This document shows positions 35,178-46,300 of a DNA stretch of 64,000 bases, piece after piece (the stretch's first letter is position 1; every line of letters begins with the position of its first letter). The notes beneath the pieces were generated by a model, which did no database searches, was not told where the DNA came from, and worked only from the letters and a program-made list of their open reading frames with translations. The position numbers were made by a program, and so were the translations under genes. Origin of the DNA: Selaginella moellendorffii (lineage: Eukaryota; Streptophyta; Lycopodiopsida; Selaginellales; Selaginellaceae); NCBI RefSeq assembly GCF_000143415.4, contig NW_003314303.1:1053322-1117321 (forward strand), in the 5' to 3' direction.

Positions 35178-35979
35178 TCGATAAAAATTTACAACACCTA
35201 ACACCACTAACTTTTGTTCATAATATAGACAAGCTTATACCACTCTCTTTCTGACCAAACTCAAAACTAATCTAACACAAATCTACTCAAGGATCAATAA
35301 CTAAGTTCCCCAAAAAAGAATTAAGCATTATAACCCAAGCTTTCAATAACAAGATTAGACAAAATGGTTTAGCATTTTATTATTATCCATCTCATGACTC
35401 ACCACTTGTAAAACCTTCATAACCAACATGCATCAAGGTAAAGACTCTTGATTGCATGATATAAATATGAGCAATGAGTCATAGCTCATTGCAAATCATC
35501 TTTCAAAAAAAAGAAGATGATTTACATGTTTGATCCTTCGTCCTTAACAACTTTTTTTTCAAACTCTACTTTGACTAAATCTCAAGCTTGCATTCATATT
35601 ACCTTTAGTTTAATCCAAGAAAAGTTTATGAGAGAGTACAGCAATGATTACTTGAATCAATAGACTAATCCTTACAATTTTTATTGATTTACTTATAATT
35701 ATGCCTAGGAAGGATCCACTAGTGTTGTGTTAAACAACTATGGTCTAGCCTATTTGCCACTCTTATCAAACACGGGAGAGGTCTATTTTTACCCATGGTA
35801 CATGGAACAATTCATGGAACCACTTATAGGCTAATATTAATCTTATCGACTCAAAGTGTAATCTTGAGTTGCTAATATGGCTCATTCATGAGCCCAAATG
35901 CAAACTTGTGCAAACAAAGCATCTTAGTTCATCTTATGAGCCCAAAAGCAAGCTCATATAATCTAATGCGAAAAGGTAA
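35178..35979. other. AT-rich sequence, no gene seen
   Basis: Continuation of the LARD-like internal DNA beyond the hAT insertion. Nothing is recognisable. Confidence 0.45.
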
Positions 35980-35984
35980 CCAAA

Positions 35985-36168
35985 TGTAAGTAACCAAAGA
36001 GAACGACTTGAGAGACGATCCATAAGGTTCAAATATAAAGGGAAAAGGCCCATGAATAAGAGTGCACCCCCTTTTTTAATCGGTTAAAGGTCTTGAGATA
36101 CTTAGGGTTAATCGTCCTTAGTACTGGGCTGGGTGACATCTTGGGAAGTCCAAATTTAGGAGCTTATA
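35985..36168 (+). repeat. Solo LTR of TRIM family 1
   Basis: 184 bp, TGTAAGTAACCAAAG to GCTTATA (the end degraded from CTTACA), with perfect target-site duplication CCAAA at 35980-35984 and 36169-36173. It matches the LTRs of the complete TRIM at 40150-40745. Confidence 0.85.
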
Positions 36169-36295
36169 CCAAAATTTATACCTAAGGAACAAATGCAAGT
36201 GGGAACATATACCCATTTGGATCATCATTTTCATCTTTGTATATGCAACAAGACTAGTTGCCCAATCTCATTGGATAGTACTCGCTAAGACTCAT

Positions 36296-36308
36296 TCTCT
36301 AATACCAA
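36296..36308 (-). other. Primer-binding-site-like sequence
   Basis: The minus strand reads TTTGGTATTAGAG, one transition from the TGGTATCAGAG site complementary to initiator methionine tRNA. It adjoins the LTR-like repeat at 36306-36850. Confidence 0.45.
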
Positions 36309-36855
36309 ATATAGCACATATGATTTTCATTCTTTATCTTATGATGATTTATCATAGAAAAACCATAAAGCAGAACCTAAACCCTCTATATGCCATGTGT
36401 CATATGCCACATGCCATATGCCACATGTCCAAGGACAGTGGAGCAAAACCTGAGTTTTAAAGCTTTGGGCCACTGAATTAAGGGATAGAGCCAAACTTCC
36501 AAGCTTGCAACCAAGGAGCAAAGGAACCAAAGCATCAAATGACTCTTGAACATTTAGCCTAGGGAGTGAAGGGATAAAAGCACAAAGCAACTTGGAACAG
36601 TCCTAGAGCATCCAACATCCTAATGCCAAGACCAACACGCAAATGGAGCTAAACAAAGTTTGACACTATTTTAGCATATTGGTGGCCTAATGTGAAAATA
36701 TAGGTATTCCACCAACTAACATAGTATGTAATTTGGGCTTAAACCCAAGCCAGACGTAAAACAAGGACAAGCACACAAGCGAGACTATGTCACAAATTGG
36801 TTACCTATGCTTGACCTACCCACTATCCCTACTATATATTTGGAACCCACCAAAG
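36306..36855 (-). repeat. Truncated 5' LTR-like repeat of the LARD-like element
   Basis: It matches 27745-28280 in the same orientation. It ends abruptly near 36850, where gypsy gag sequence (GAGTTGGAACTCCACA) begins, which marks a recombination or insertion junction. Confidence 0.5.
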
Positions 36856-37429
36856 AGTTGGAACTCCACAGCATAGATCAAGGCAGGACGAGACCCCTAA
36901 GAGAGACGTCTCATCTTTGTGGTGGCAGCCCAAACTCAATCCATCTCGCCAAAACATGCTTCGAGCTTTTTTTTAAACAACTGAAGATCCATCAGCTCTG
37001 AAACCATGACCCTTTCATGCTCTTCTCCAGGAGAGGAGAAAACCATGACAAAGCTACACCTTCGAGCAGCGTCCCGATCGCACCAATTTGAGACTTAGGA
37101 GTGGGGTACTGCCAATGTTGAAGTGCGAAGATCAGCTCCATCTGGTTCAGGAATTCACAAAGCTTCGAACGCTTGCTTGAGAACTTCGCCGGGAAACTCA
37201 CCTTCGGTTCAAGAACTCTGCTGGATCCTTGAGCCGAAAGTGAAGCAAGCTCCTATTGCATGTGAAGAAAGGTCACCTTTAGCTCGGTATTCTCATACTG
37301 GATTTTTGCAAGGACTTTGGCAAAGAAATTAAGATGGCTTGGAGAGAAAGAAAAGGGGGAAAAAGGCAAAGGCAATTAAAAAATCAAAACGAGCTAAAGC
37401 AAAAGTTAAAAACACAATCTAAATAAAAC
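36856..37429 (-). pseudogene. Gag fragment of chromovirus copy C
   Basis: It matches the gag of copy A at 60532-61142. The minus strand carries VSFPAKFSSKRSKLCEFLNQMELIFALQ and GAIGTLLEGVALSWFSPLLEKSM. The TAG codon after HMQ near 37254 is shared with copy A. The fragment ends at the LTR at 37430 with no spacer, so that LTR acts as its 5' LTR. Confidence 0.75.
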
Positions 37430-37816
37430 TGTCAAGACCCCCAACAAGATCAAGACTAGAAAATGTAGAAGACAAAGAGAAAAGCTAGTGGAAACGAAGA
37501 AGAAACCTTAGACTGGTGTTAATTTAGATTGTGGAGAAATGGAACAAGGTTAACCTATATATACTATAAGTTGATGAAGCTCCACCACTCTTGGATCGAG
37601 GATGGCCTAAATATACCTAAGGTCGAGGAGGTGCCATGTCATCATCAAGAATGTGGTTCGAGACTCAGGAATCATACAGGAAATCATAGAGTTAGGAATA
37701 GGGAAGTGTCTCAAGAGTCAGGAATAGGGAAGTGTCTCAAGAGTCAAGAATATGGTCTACAGGTCAAGAATTCGGTGAGAGTCAGGAGTGTGGCAAGAAT
37801 TAGGGGATTCCTGACA
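37430..37816 (-). repeat. Chromovirus LTR shared by copy A (3' end) and copy C (5' end)
   Basis: 387 bp. On the plus strand it runs from TGTCAAGACCCCCAAC to GGATTCCTGACA; on the minus strand it begins TGTCAGGAATCC and ends GTCTTGACA. The LTR at 61143-61529 has the same length. Internal sequence of different elements adjoins both sides, so no target-site duplication is expected or seen. Confidence 0.85.
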
Positions 37817-37999
37817 GCACCCGCTCTTCAAGAACAAGTGGAATGAGGACGTGAATAAGAACAAAGAGGAGGATGAGATGGGCAGTGAGGGATAGGAGAG
37901 GGAGAATGAAAAGAATGAGGACTAGGACGAGAAGGATAGCAGCGGTGGAAGTCCTGAACAAGGTCAACAGAATGAATCAGGTTGTCCGCAGGTTCTCAA

Positions 38000-39580
38000 A
38001 TGCGTTCCTCAAGTCCATAACCCTTCCAGCCTACTAGATAGTAAAGTTTAGACCGTGAGATCTTGGAATCAAGGATGTCTTGAACCTCGTACTCAGACCC
38101 ATCCTCGAGATGCACTAGTGGAGGCGGAAGAATGACCCGATTTGGAATAAGACTGGGAATATAAGGCTCAAGGAGAGAGGAGTGAAAAATGGGGTGAATT
38201 TGATATGAGGAGGGAAGTGCAAAGCGATAAGTGACAGGATTAATAATGGTAGTGATAGGGAAAGGACCGAGGCATTTGAAATCGAGTTTAGGACATGGCC
38301 TGGTGGTGGAGATATTTCACCTAAGGAGCCAGACTTTATCCCCGATATTGTAAGGGGGACAATCCTGACAATAGACATTGGTGAATGTTTTGTGAGATTC
38401 TTGAGCATGATGGAGGTGGAAGTAGATGGAGTTGTGGATTTCCTGGAGGTTGGAGACAAATACTTCAGAGCGGGGATTTGAACGAGAGGATTCGGAGGGA
38501 AAAGGAAGTGAGAGATTGAATCGAGGATTTCGGCCAGAGTTTGCGAAGAAGGGGGAAACTCGAAGGGAGGAGTGAACAGAATTTTTATAGGAGAACTCAA
38601 CAAGGGGAAGGATATCGAACCAGTCATCCTGATGATAGTTGATGAAGCATCTCAAGAATTGTTCCAACGTCTGAATCGTTCACTCGGATTGTCCATCAAT
38701 TTGAGGATGATACGCCGAAGAGTGGTTGGCCTTCACTCCAAGCAATTGCAAGAACCATTGCCAGATATGAGAGATGAATTGAGGTCCCCGATCTGAAACC
38801 ACATCTGCAGGAATCCCATGAAATCGGAAAATTTCCCTGAATACCAATTTTGCCATATCCTCACCTGAAAACTCCTTGGTATACGGCAGGAAGTGTGCCA
38901 TCTTTGTGAAGCAATCCACCACAACTAAAATGTTGTTGAAGCCTCTAGAACTCAGAAGATCACTCAAGAAATCCATGGAGATGGATTCCCAAGGACCTGA
39001 AGGGACTGGGAGGGAACGAAGCAAACCTGAAGGAAGGTGGCAAGGTATTTTATTCTGGGCGCAAGTGTCACAGGAGGTAACAAAAGTTTTGATGTAGTCG
39101 TACATGTGGGGCCACCAAAAGTCTTGTGCAGCCAGCTCATAAGTTTTTGCAATGCTGAAGTGACCAGTAGTTAGGCTATTGTGGCACGTCATCAAGACCA
39201 ACCTTTGAGCATCACCTTCAGGAACGTAAAATTGCTCCCCACGGTACAACAAGCCATCTAAGAACTCGTCATCAAATTGCCGACAGTCGAGAGTCACTGG
39301 GTGTCCAGCTTGAAGATGGGGGAAAATATCATTGGCGAGGTCATCGGATTGAAGATTGTTTCTGATCACATCCATCAAGGAGGAGTCTTGAGGGGCCAAG
39401 GAAATTGTCATAACGTGAAGCCGATCAGGACTGAAGATAACCTAATCCTATTGATCGAAGGTAGGATTACCAGGCTTAAGACTGAGATAGGAGTGCCTTG
39501 AAAGAGCATCAGGAAGGCCCTGAAGCTTTCCAAGTCTGTACTTGATAACAAAGTCAAACCGACTCAGGAATTATGCCCAC
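38000..39580 (-). pseudogene. Copy A pol: RNase H end, integrase, chromodomain
   Basis: The integrase includes the HHCC region (HNSLTTGHFSIAKTYELAAQDFWW, CDTCAQNK) and the core SISMDFLSDLL, VSDRGPQFISHIW and SAYHPQIDGQSE. Then comes TGA at 38680-38682 where copy B has the same stop, and the frame continues through TIQTLEQFLRCFINYHQDDWFDILPLVEFSYKNS and IGDKVWLLR. Sequence related to the copy B chromodomain lies at 38.0-38.1 kb. The element would insert DNA copies, the chromodomain guiding them to modified chromatin. The stop probably inactivates it unless it is read through. Confidence 0.8.
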
Positions 39581-40149
39581 CTTGTTGTAAGCGACTAATT
39601 TTTCCATTCTACTTTAGTCACTTAACCACACCTCCGACCACTTGGAGGAGTCTCTCTCACAACCTCCATAAGTCCTATTTTGGACTTGGGCTTGCTAGCC
39701 CCGAGAATGGCATCCCCGCCACTCAACCGTCCAAGTGCTCCACGTGTCCAATCCCATGACTGACACCCCAAGGTACCATTGATATATCAGCCGGTTACGC
39801 TAAGGCCATGCCCCTTCACCTTGGTTACACCGGTGGTCTAACACCACCTACATCACAGTCCTGTCTCTCAAGAATTGGGCCATCGATCCATGAGTGATCA
39901 TTCCAGATCCACTCCTTAGCATCCTTAGGATGCCCACAGACATGGGGAATAATCTTCCCCAATATCCCTTTTCCGGTCTTCACCAAGTCCCTTTCTGTCC
40001 ATGGCCGTGTTTGCCAACACTGCCACTAGATCAAGGCCCACAAGCCTGACCACTAAGTCCCACGGTCCTCTGGGACTTCCTCACAATGTGACTATGTCCT
40101 TAGTCACTATGCCAGAGGTCTGCTCCTCCTCTTCCTTCCCATAGTCTGA

Positions 40150-40745
40150 TGTAAGCAACTAAAGAGAACGACTTGAGAGACGATCCATAAAGGTTCAAAT
40201 ATAAAGGGAAAGGGCCCATGAATAAAAGTGCACCCCCTTTTCCAATCGGTTAAGGGTCTTGGGATATTTGGGGTTAAGCGTCCTTTGATTTGAATAGTAC
40301 TGGGCTGGGTGACCTCCCGGGAAGTCCAAACTCAAGACCTTACATTTGGTATCAGAGTGGGTCTCAGATCCGACTCTGTTGGTTGGCTAAGGGAATCACA
40401 CCACATGTTGATTGACATCTGGCTGGTCCAGTTTGCTCCTGCTAGGCTCGACCCGAGGGGTAGGGTGTCAAGAGAGTGGGGCTCTCGGGAGAGTTGCGGC
40501 TCTCAGCTTCCGTTCACGAGGGCGTGAACTTGCATGGAAGCATGGTGGATTGTAACCAACCAAAGAGAACGACTTAAGAGACGATCCATAAGGGTTCAAA
40601 TATAGAGGGAAAAGGCCCATGAATAAGAGTGCACCCCCTTTTGCAATCGGTTAAGAGTCTTGGGATATTTGGGGTTAAGCGTCCTTTGGTTTGAATAGTA
40701 CTAGGCTGGGTGACCTCCTGGGAAGTCCAAACTCAAAACCTTACA
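40150..40745 (+). mobile_element. Complete TRIM retroelement (family 1), 596 bp
   Basis: Two 195-bp LTRs (40150-40344 and 40551-40745), each starting TGTAA and ending CTTACA, surround 206 bp of internal DNA. Right after the 5' LTR comes TGGTATCAGAG, the initiator-tRNA primer-binding site. The target-site duplication is TCTGA/TCTGG, and the empty site TCTGG exists in copy 1 near 29873. There is no coding capacity, so it depends on proteins made elsewhere. Confidence 0.9.
40347..40358 (+). other. Primer-binding site of TRIM family 1
   Basis: TGGTATCAGAGT lies three bases after the 5' LTR and is complementary to the 3' end of initiator methionine tRNA. Confidence 0.8.
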
Positions 40746-41149
40746 TCTGGGACTTCGGGGCAACATTTCGGAACACCGTGGCCTTACGTGAGCCACCTAG
40801 GTACTCTCCCTGCCTTCCGCCCTTGGGTGCTCTAGCCATGGGCTTAGAGCAAGGTTCCGTTGAGCCACGCCTAGTATCCAAGTAGGTAGTGCCACCCACA
40901 CTTGGACTGGGAGCATTGGCCAGTTGATCTCCCGGGGGAACTAGAGCCGGCTCTTGAACACTTCACCAAGCTACCCCGCTTGTCGATCCGTATTCACTCT
41001 AGTCTTGGACTTCCCAGTGGTTAGTTCATCACCTAACACTAGGTCTAGCCTTCCTGGGCCAAACTGGCTCCACTACAGTCCTCCCCCTTACTATACTTTT
41101 GGAGCTCACCAAACCCCCCAGGGTCTGGGAGACGAACGCTTTGGGCTTT

Positions 41150-42165
41150 CACCCTCTCAGACTTGAACTCGGACTCGGATTCGGATTCGGACTCGGACTC
41201 AGACTCGGACTCGGACTCGGGCTTGGGCTTGGTCTCGGCCTCGGCTTTGGTCTCGGTCTCGGTCTCAGTCCCGGTCTTGGTCTCAGTCTCGGTCCCGGTC
41301 TTGGTCTCAGTCTCGGTCCCAATCTCGGTCTCGGTCTCGGTCTCGACTTCAGACTCCATCTCGGGTCCTTCTCGAACTCCATCTCGGATTCCATCTCGAG
41401 TCCATCTCAGACTCCACCTCAGGTCCTCAGACTCCATCTCGGACTCCATCTCGGGTCCATCTCGGACTCCATCTCAGACTCATCTCGGTCCATCTCGAAC
41501 TCCATCTTAGTCCATCTCGGACTCCATCTCAGGTCCATCTCGGACTCCATCTCGGGTCCATCTCGGACTCCATCTCGGTCCATCTCGAACTCCATCTCGG
41601 GTCCATCTCGGACTCCATCTCGGACTCCATCTCGGGTCCATCTCGGACTCCATCTCAGACTCATCTCGGTCCATCTCGAACTCCATCTCAGTCCATCTCG
41701 GACTCCATCTCAGGTCCATCTCGGACTCCATCTCGGGTCCATCTCGGACTCCATCTCGGTCCATCTCGAACTCCATCTCGGGTCCATCTCGGACTCCATC
41801 TCGGTCCATCTCGAACTCCATCTCGGGTCCATCTCGGACTCCATCTCGGACTCCATCTCGGGTCCATCTCGGACTCCATCTCAGACTCATCTCGGACTCC
41901 ATCTCAGGTCCATCTCGGACTCCATCTCGGGTCCATCTCGGACTCCATCTCGGGTCCATCTCGGACTCCATCTCGGACTCCATCTCGGGTCCATCTCGGG
42001 TCCATCTTGGACTCCATTTCAGGTCCATCTCGGACTCAATCTCGGGTCCATCTTGGGTCCATCTCGGGTCCACCTCGGACTCTACCTCAGACTCCATCTC
42101 GGACTCCACCTTGGACTCCATCTCGGACTCCATCTCGGACTCCACCTCGGACTCCATCTCGAACA
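41150..42165 (+). repeat. Expanded minisatellite within LTR-like copy 2
   Basis: About 1 kb of GGACTCCATCTC / GGGTCCATCTC / GGTCCATCTCGAACTCC units, preceded at 41160-41350 by a GGACTCGGACTC / GGTCTCGGTCTC hexamer-type repeat. Higher-order blocks of about 170-200 bp recur, for example near 41470 and 41650. Reading frames of up to 400 codons on both strands are by-products of the repeat. Confidence 0.9.
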
Positions 42166-42430
42166 CTTCCACGTGTCATGTTTTGGTCCTCTTGTGTCCC
42201 CTTTTCTAAAGACTCACTCATGGCTCGCCTCATGCTTGTTCTTCGACCCTTCGTTGGGAGTTCCACTCCCACTCTCAACCTTTTCAAGTCGGAGCTTTTA
42301 GTCCAAACATGTTACGCTCGTTTAGCTTTCGCTTCAGCCACTACCACGTGGCACCCCTTTGGCTCCACTTTGGGGCTTAGGGATTTGTGTCTCAAACTTG
42401 CTTGACAACGGCTCAAAACTCAAAAAGTGG

Positions 42431-42434
42431 CAAA
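42431..42434. other. Left target-site duplication CAAA of the 12.5-kb element
   Basis: CAAA occurs immediately outside both ends (also 54907-54910). Copy B has a single CAAA at the equivalent place (AGTGGCAAAGTACTCGAG near 63854). This defines a 4-bp duplication. Confidence 0.9.
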
Positions 42435-42458
42435 AAGCTCTATTTCGTGAAAGTGGGA
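42435..42458 (+). repeat. Left terminal inverted repeat
   Basis: 23 of 24 bases match the reverse complement of 54883-54906. Further in, the two ends share only the AAGTGGGA/AAATGGGA word. Confidence 0.92.
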
Positions 42459-43159
42459 TTTATTCAGTAAAATGGGACTAGGTACAAATTTTCAAGTATT
42501 TGAAAATGACGTGAAATTATATGTTTTTTGTCCAGGGGCTAGACATATCTGGGGCATGGTGACTAGCGCGGTGACTTTGTGTCTAGACTGAGTCCATCTG
42601 GTTGTATAATAAATCTCATTGTCAAGGTGAACAAGCCGAATCTGAAGCTAAAGAAGAGTGATGGCATGCCCGCACACACTATTTGTTTGTTCATTGAGCG
42701 TGTGGTGAGCTTTCCAAGATGAACGTCATTCCTATTAGCCAGACATATAACTTAATGGTGAGAACATTTAGATATTATTCAATGTTATCTTTTTCTAACG
42801 AATCTAATTGTGAAGGTGTAGCAAGAGGCATTGCTAGTCTGGAGAAGTCATTTAACTCATTTGACCTTTAGTGTATTTTCATGAAACTAAATAACATTCA
42901 TATTATTAAGGAATTTCTCTAGTACCTTTTTTTACGACATAGAGGCTTGCATTTCTTTCAAAGGTGATTTAGTAAAAGGCCTGAGGGCACATGCCATTCT
43001 ATTTCTCAGACCGGTATTAAGATATACTAGTGCAAAGGGAAAAAGGTATTTAGTGATCAAGTAAATGGCATGAGGGCACACGCCATTATAAGCCTAAGCG
43101 CTAGTGGACACCTCCTTTTTGGTGTCACGCCTCACGCCTCATGCCATCACGCCATGCCA
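42459..43159. other. Left non-coding end of the element
   Basis: No gene. It holds palindrome-family sites at 42976-42998 (degenerate) and 43064-43087 (good), a half-site near 42660, and a cluster of direct CACGCC/ATGCCATCACGCC words at 43123-43167 that overlaps the 3' end of the transposase gene. Confidence 0.7.
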
Positions 43160-46100
43160 TCACGCCTCCTCTGATTCAGATTCGGATTGTTCACCTTGAA
43201 ATAAAATACATTAGAAACTTAGTAAAGGAATATTAATGAATCTCACCTTGAACCCGGGTTATGAATGCTCTTGCTGCATCTCTTGCATGGTCTGGCAAGC
43301 TGATGGTGGCACTCTGCTTCCGCATCCAACCATGCACAACATTATCCACCGATATGCTCATGCTGGGATCCCTTGGATTTAGCACCCTTCTCTTTTCTAG
43401 GCAATCCTTCATATATCCGGAACTTGGCTTGAACCACTCCACAGTTACATTGAAGGAGTTAGTTTCCGCGTCCTCCTCTGCATCAGTGATGCAGCGCCCC
43501 ACCCATATCATTTGTTTTTTATTACTGGGTCTGACAAGCACGACCATTCCTTTGCAGACCTGTACTGGATTGAATGCTGAATCCGGCTTCTTGTTCCTCG
43601 GCCCACAATAGTGATGCTCAACATCGTTATCTGTCACTGCATTTCCAGAGTACATTGTTCCGCTACTATCTGGTGCTCTGGTTCTGGCCAAAAGGACTCT
43701 TCCAATTCTTCATATACAACCGGCCCATTTTGGATAGCAGATATAATCTTCTCCCAGTATTCGAGCAAAGGCTTGCACCTCTTAAAATAGGATTCTCCAC
43801 CAAACACCAACCCCCTCTTCCAGAAGGCAATATGCTGTCTAATCTTAGCCACTATACTTTCCTGGTCTTTGAGTCCATCTGGGTGCATCGGCCGTGGGGA
43901 ACCCTGAGGAATCATAGGTTCCCCAGTTATAGGATCTCTCTTGAAGAGTTCAATGCCATCCACTGGCAGCCACACTGTGTCCCATTCTCTCATCTTGTAC
44001 CTCATCACTGGAGCACCGTCACGCATGCTGAAATGAAACTGAAGAGGCTTGGAGTGGCCAATCAGCGTTTCGGATCCGTCCCTGATGTAGCCTCTTACAA
44101 ACCTGTTAAAGTCTGGAACCTCTGTCACAAGTGCAGCTTCAACAGTGCCTTTGATGCAATTTTGGAATTCATCGTAGAGTTGTGGGAGGGTGAGGACATT
44201 GGATCGCCAGAGGGACTCTGCCAGGTGACTGAACATGGCATCGACGTCTTCATGAGTGTGCCCAACCATGAGAAAGCCAAGTGTAACCGTTTCAAATATG
44301 CCTTTGGCAACAAGCATTGCCAAGTACGCAAAGACGTACATGTTTTTGTTCTCACTGCCAGCATTGTCTGTTTGGAGCAGAAGATGGGGTGGAAGGCCAC
44401 ATCGGCCGCAAGAACTTCCTTGAGATTCTGCTTCGTTTGGATGAGGCTGTGCATTCACCGAGCGACCAACCTCGTCGGAATGGCATGAGGCCTCACGTGA
44501 TAACCCTACAATCTGACGGCCAACATATTCACTGGGATGGCATGGGGCCCCACGCGATACAGCAAGCCTTTGCTCCTCCTCCAGCTGAACCCTGTATGGG
44601 GTTCAATCAACAAGGGCCTTATGCAAGGGTTGGCCGTTCAGCTCAGTCTGCGCACTTTGCAGAGACCTTAAGTGTTTTGCTAGGGACGCAATCATCATGT
44701 TTGCACCCCCGCCACCCCATAGAGGTACAAAGAAGTTCCCATAGTTCTGGGCACCATGCCCATGAGCGATTATGCCAAACAGAGACACAGGCAGCTACAT
44801 GGATGAAGAGATTGCCTTGGGGGCATTATTGAGTCGAGGTAAGCACGTCTTTTTCTGGTCCATTTTGTCGTGGATGATGCAGAGGTAAGAGTCAGGTCTC
44901 TTCATGGAGAGAATCTTGTTATGATAATATGCAGTCCTGCAGCTTCTTTGCTCGATGTTGTGGTCGAGCCGCCTTCTAACCAACGTCTCTCGCTCTTGAG
45001 CGCTGCAAGAATTCTTCGACAAAGCCATTTTGATAGCAGTGCACTCGTCACACTTTGAAAAGCTGGAGTACTTTCCTATACTCACATCCCTGAACCTGTT
45101 GCTCCACAATCTACTAAATCTAGATTGGCTCAGCTTCCTGTAGCCATTACTCTGGAGTTCCCGATTCACATCTTCCAATATGGCCCCCTTGGTATACATG
45201 GAAGGGAGAACTCGTTGGGTGTCTCGTGTTCCATCTTCCAAGAGGTGGGTTTTATGTGGTTGCTGCTCGCTACATGTCTCGACAAACCTCTTGAAGATTG
45301 CCTCTCCATATACAATATGACCCCTGGTTTTGTGCGTACCGTCGTTCCCATGGACTGCCTGTTGAACCCTTTGTTCCTCGAACTCAGTTTTGATTCTGTA
45401 GAATGTGCTTCGAGGGACTCCATAAATGATTCTCCATGCCTTCATACAGACCAAACCCCTCTGGAAGACCATGCCCCCCACCTGATGTTTTGAAGCATCA
45501 ACAGATGACCGTAATGCCTCATACACAAAATTGCGAGTTGCCTTCCAAGACAATGCCTTGTATCTTGCTCTCTCCTTTTCAATAGCATCCCAATCAGCAT
45601 GCTGACAGCACCTCCTCTTGCAACAAGCAACTGTCGAGACCATTCGAACCTCCATCGCCATTTTCTGCCTTTTCGGTTCGTTGCTCAGATCCCTTTGGCT
45701 GCGCTGTAGGAAGGTCTACTTTCTTTTCCCATGAAGAGATGTTCTGTCATCAGTTGTAGTGGTGTTTGATTGTGAATCCTTCACATTCTCAAACACTAAA
45801 TGCCTCAATTTCCACCGCACAATGCTTCCAATAGTCAGACTGTTTTCTTCTGTGTCAACAACCTCTAAAATCGCAACTCCAATATCATCCCAGCCCAATT
45901 CTTGATTAGCAACTGCATCTCTTGGATCGACAACTGTGGCTAAGCCCTCAGCTACCACCTCCCCCTCGGGGTTGTTTAGAAACACCTTTGCCTGAATCCA
46001 TGTAGCACGGTTCTTAAGATCCACGGAGGGAACATGCGTCGCACTTGCGCTGTCCCCAACATCTGCTTTCTTCTGTAGATTTTTCAAGGCAACAACAACA

Positions 46101-46300
46101 TTTACCCCGACGACCATCTCTCCTCGTTCAATAGCGACCACATTCCCATCGAAGATAGTCTCTACTGATACAGCAGCATTGCCTTCCCCAAGCCTTTAAC
46201 AGTGTATAACAAAATTCCGATCCATAAACACAAGGGTCCCTTTTGCAACTCTCTTCCCACCATTCAAAATGTAAACCTTTTCCCCAACCCTGAAGGCCAT
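43160..46300 (-). pseudogene. Transposase of the 12.5-kb element (DUF7869-like DDE/D protein)
   Basis: The ATG at 46300 opens a frame that runs in one phase to 44612. A 165-nt intron (44611-44447) follows, then an exon to about 43637. Residues 36-195 include a small domain with VVAEGLATVVDP and ELGWDDIGVAILEVV, resembling a domain seen in plant transposon proteins. Then comes a helix-turn-helix-like part (GVPRSTFYRIKTEF). The likely catalytic core has HDKMDQ (Asp478/481), LPRLNNAPK, HGHGAQNYGNFFVPLW, LLLQTDNAGSENKN (Asp590) and GHTHEDVDAMFSHL (Asp630/632). The end (WVGRCITDAEED, VTVEWFKPSSGY) looks like a small chromo/Tudor-type barrel. It lies in a second frame, so a splice or frameshift near 43640-43700 is unresolved. 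A last intron (43246-43195) leads to GEQSESESEEA and TGA. In-frame stops: TAA (codon 35), TAG (195), TAG (503), all where Gln would fit. Confidence 0.75.
44447..44611 (-). other. Putative intron of the transposase gene carrying two palindromes
   Basis: GT at 44611 and AG at 44447 on the minus strand, phase 0 on both sides. Removing it joins the HKAL and PHPNEAES stretches. It contains two palindromes (44479-44501, 44536-44558) and the only in-frame TGA of this gene region. The family core normally has only a short spacer here, which supports splicing. Confidence 0.55.

Larger units (their letters stand above)
27740..36855 (-). mobile_element. Large apparently non-coding LTR element (LARD-like), interrupted
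   Basis: Direct repeats at 27.74-28.7 kb and 36.31-36.85 kb share CTCTATATRCCA, CATGCCATATRCCACATG and GGGCCACTRAATTAAGG in order. Next to the right copy, the minus strand reads TTTGGTATTAGAG, a primer-binding-site-like sequence. This makes the right copy the 5' LTR and the left copy the 3' LTR. After removing a solo LTR (29307-30825), an hAT element (32669-35169) and a TRIM LTR (35985-36168), about 3.4 kb of internal DNA remains with no recognisable coding. The 5' LTR is cut short at 36.85 kb where gag sequence of another element begins. Confidence 0.5.
39586..42396 (+). repeat. Solo LTR-like element with minisatellite, copy 2 (nested in copy A)
   Basis: 2,811 bp from TGTAAGCGAC to TCTCAAA. 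The target-site duplication is CTTGT at 39581-39585 and CTTGC at 42397-42401. The uninterrupted site CCACCTTGCTTGACG is present in copy B near 63824. It matches copy 1 (29307-30825) end to end but carries a TRIM insertion and a minisatellite about three times longer, which explain the size difference. Confidence 0.85.

Noticed and set aside
41099..42301. A 400-codon plus-strand frame and 221- and 134-codon minus-strand frames
   Set aside because: They are produced by the minisatellite. Units of triplet-compatible length keep several frames open, and the peptides are pure repeat (TPSRVHLGLHL or RWSPRWTRDGV type) with no domain.
43123..43167. An extra member of the palindrome family
   Set aside because: It consists of direct CACGCC/ATGCC words without the two-armed symmetry, so it was kept only as a half-site cluster.
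44449..45493. Plus-strand frames opposite the transposase (for example 44317-44832 and 45125-45493)
   Set aside because: They overlap the conserved transposase motifs on the minus strand and show no recognisable domain.
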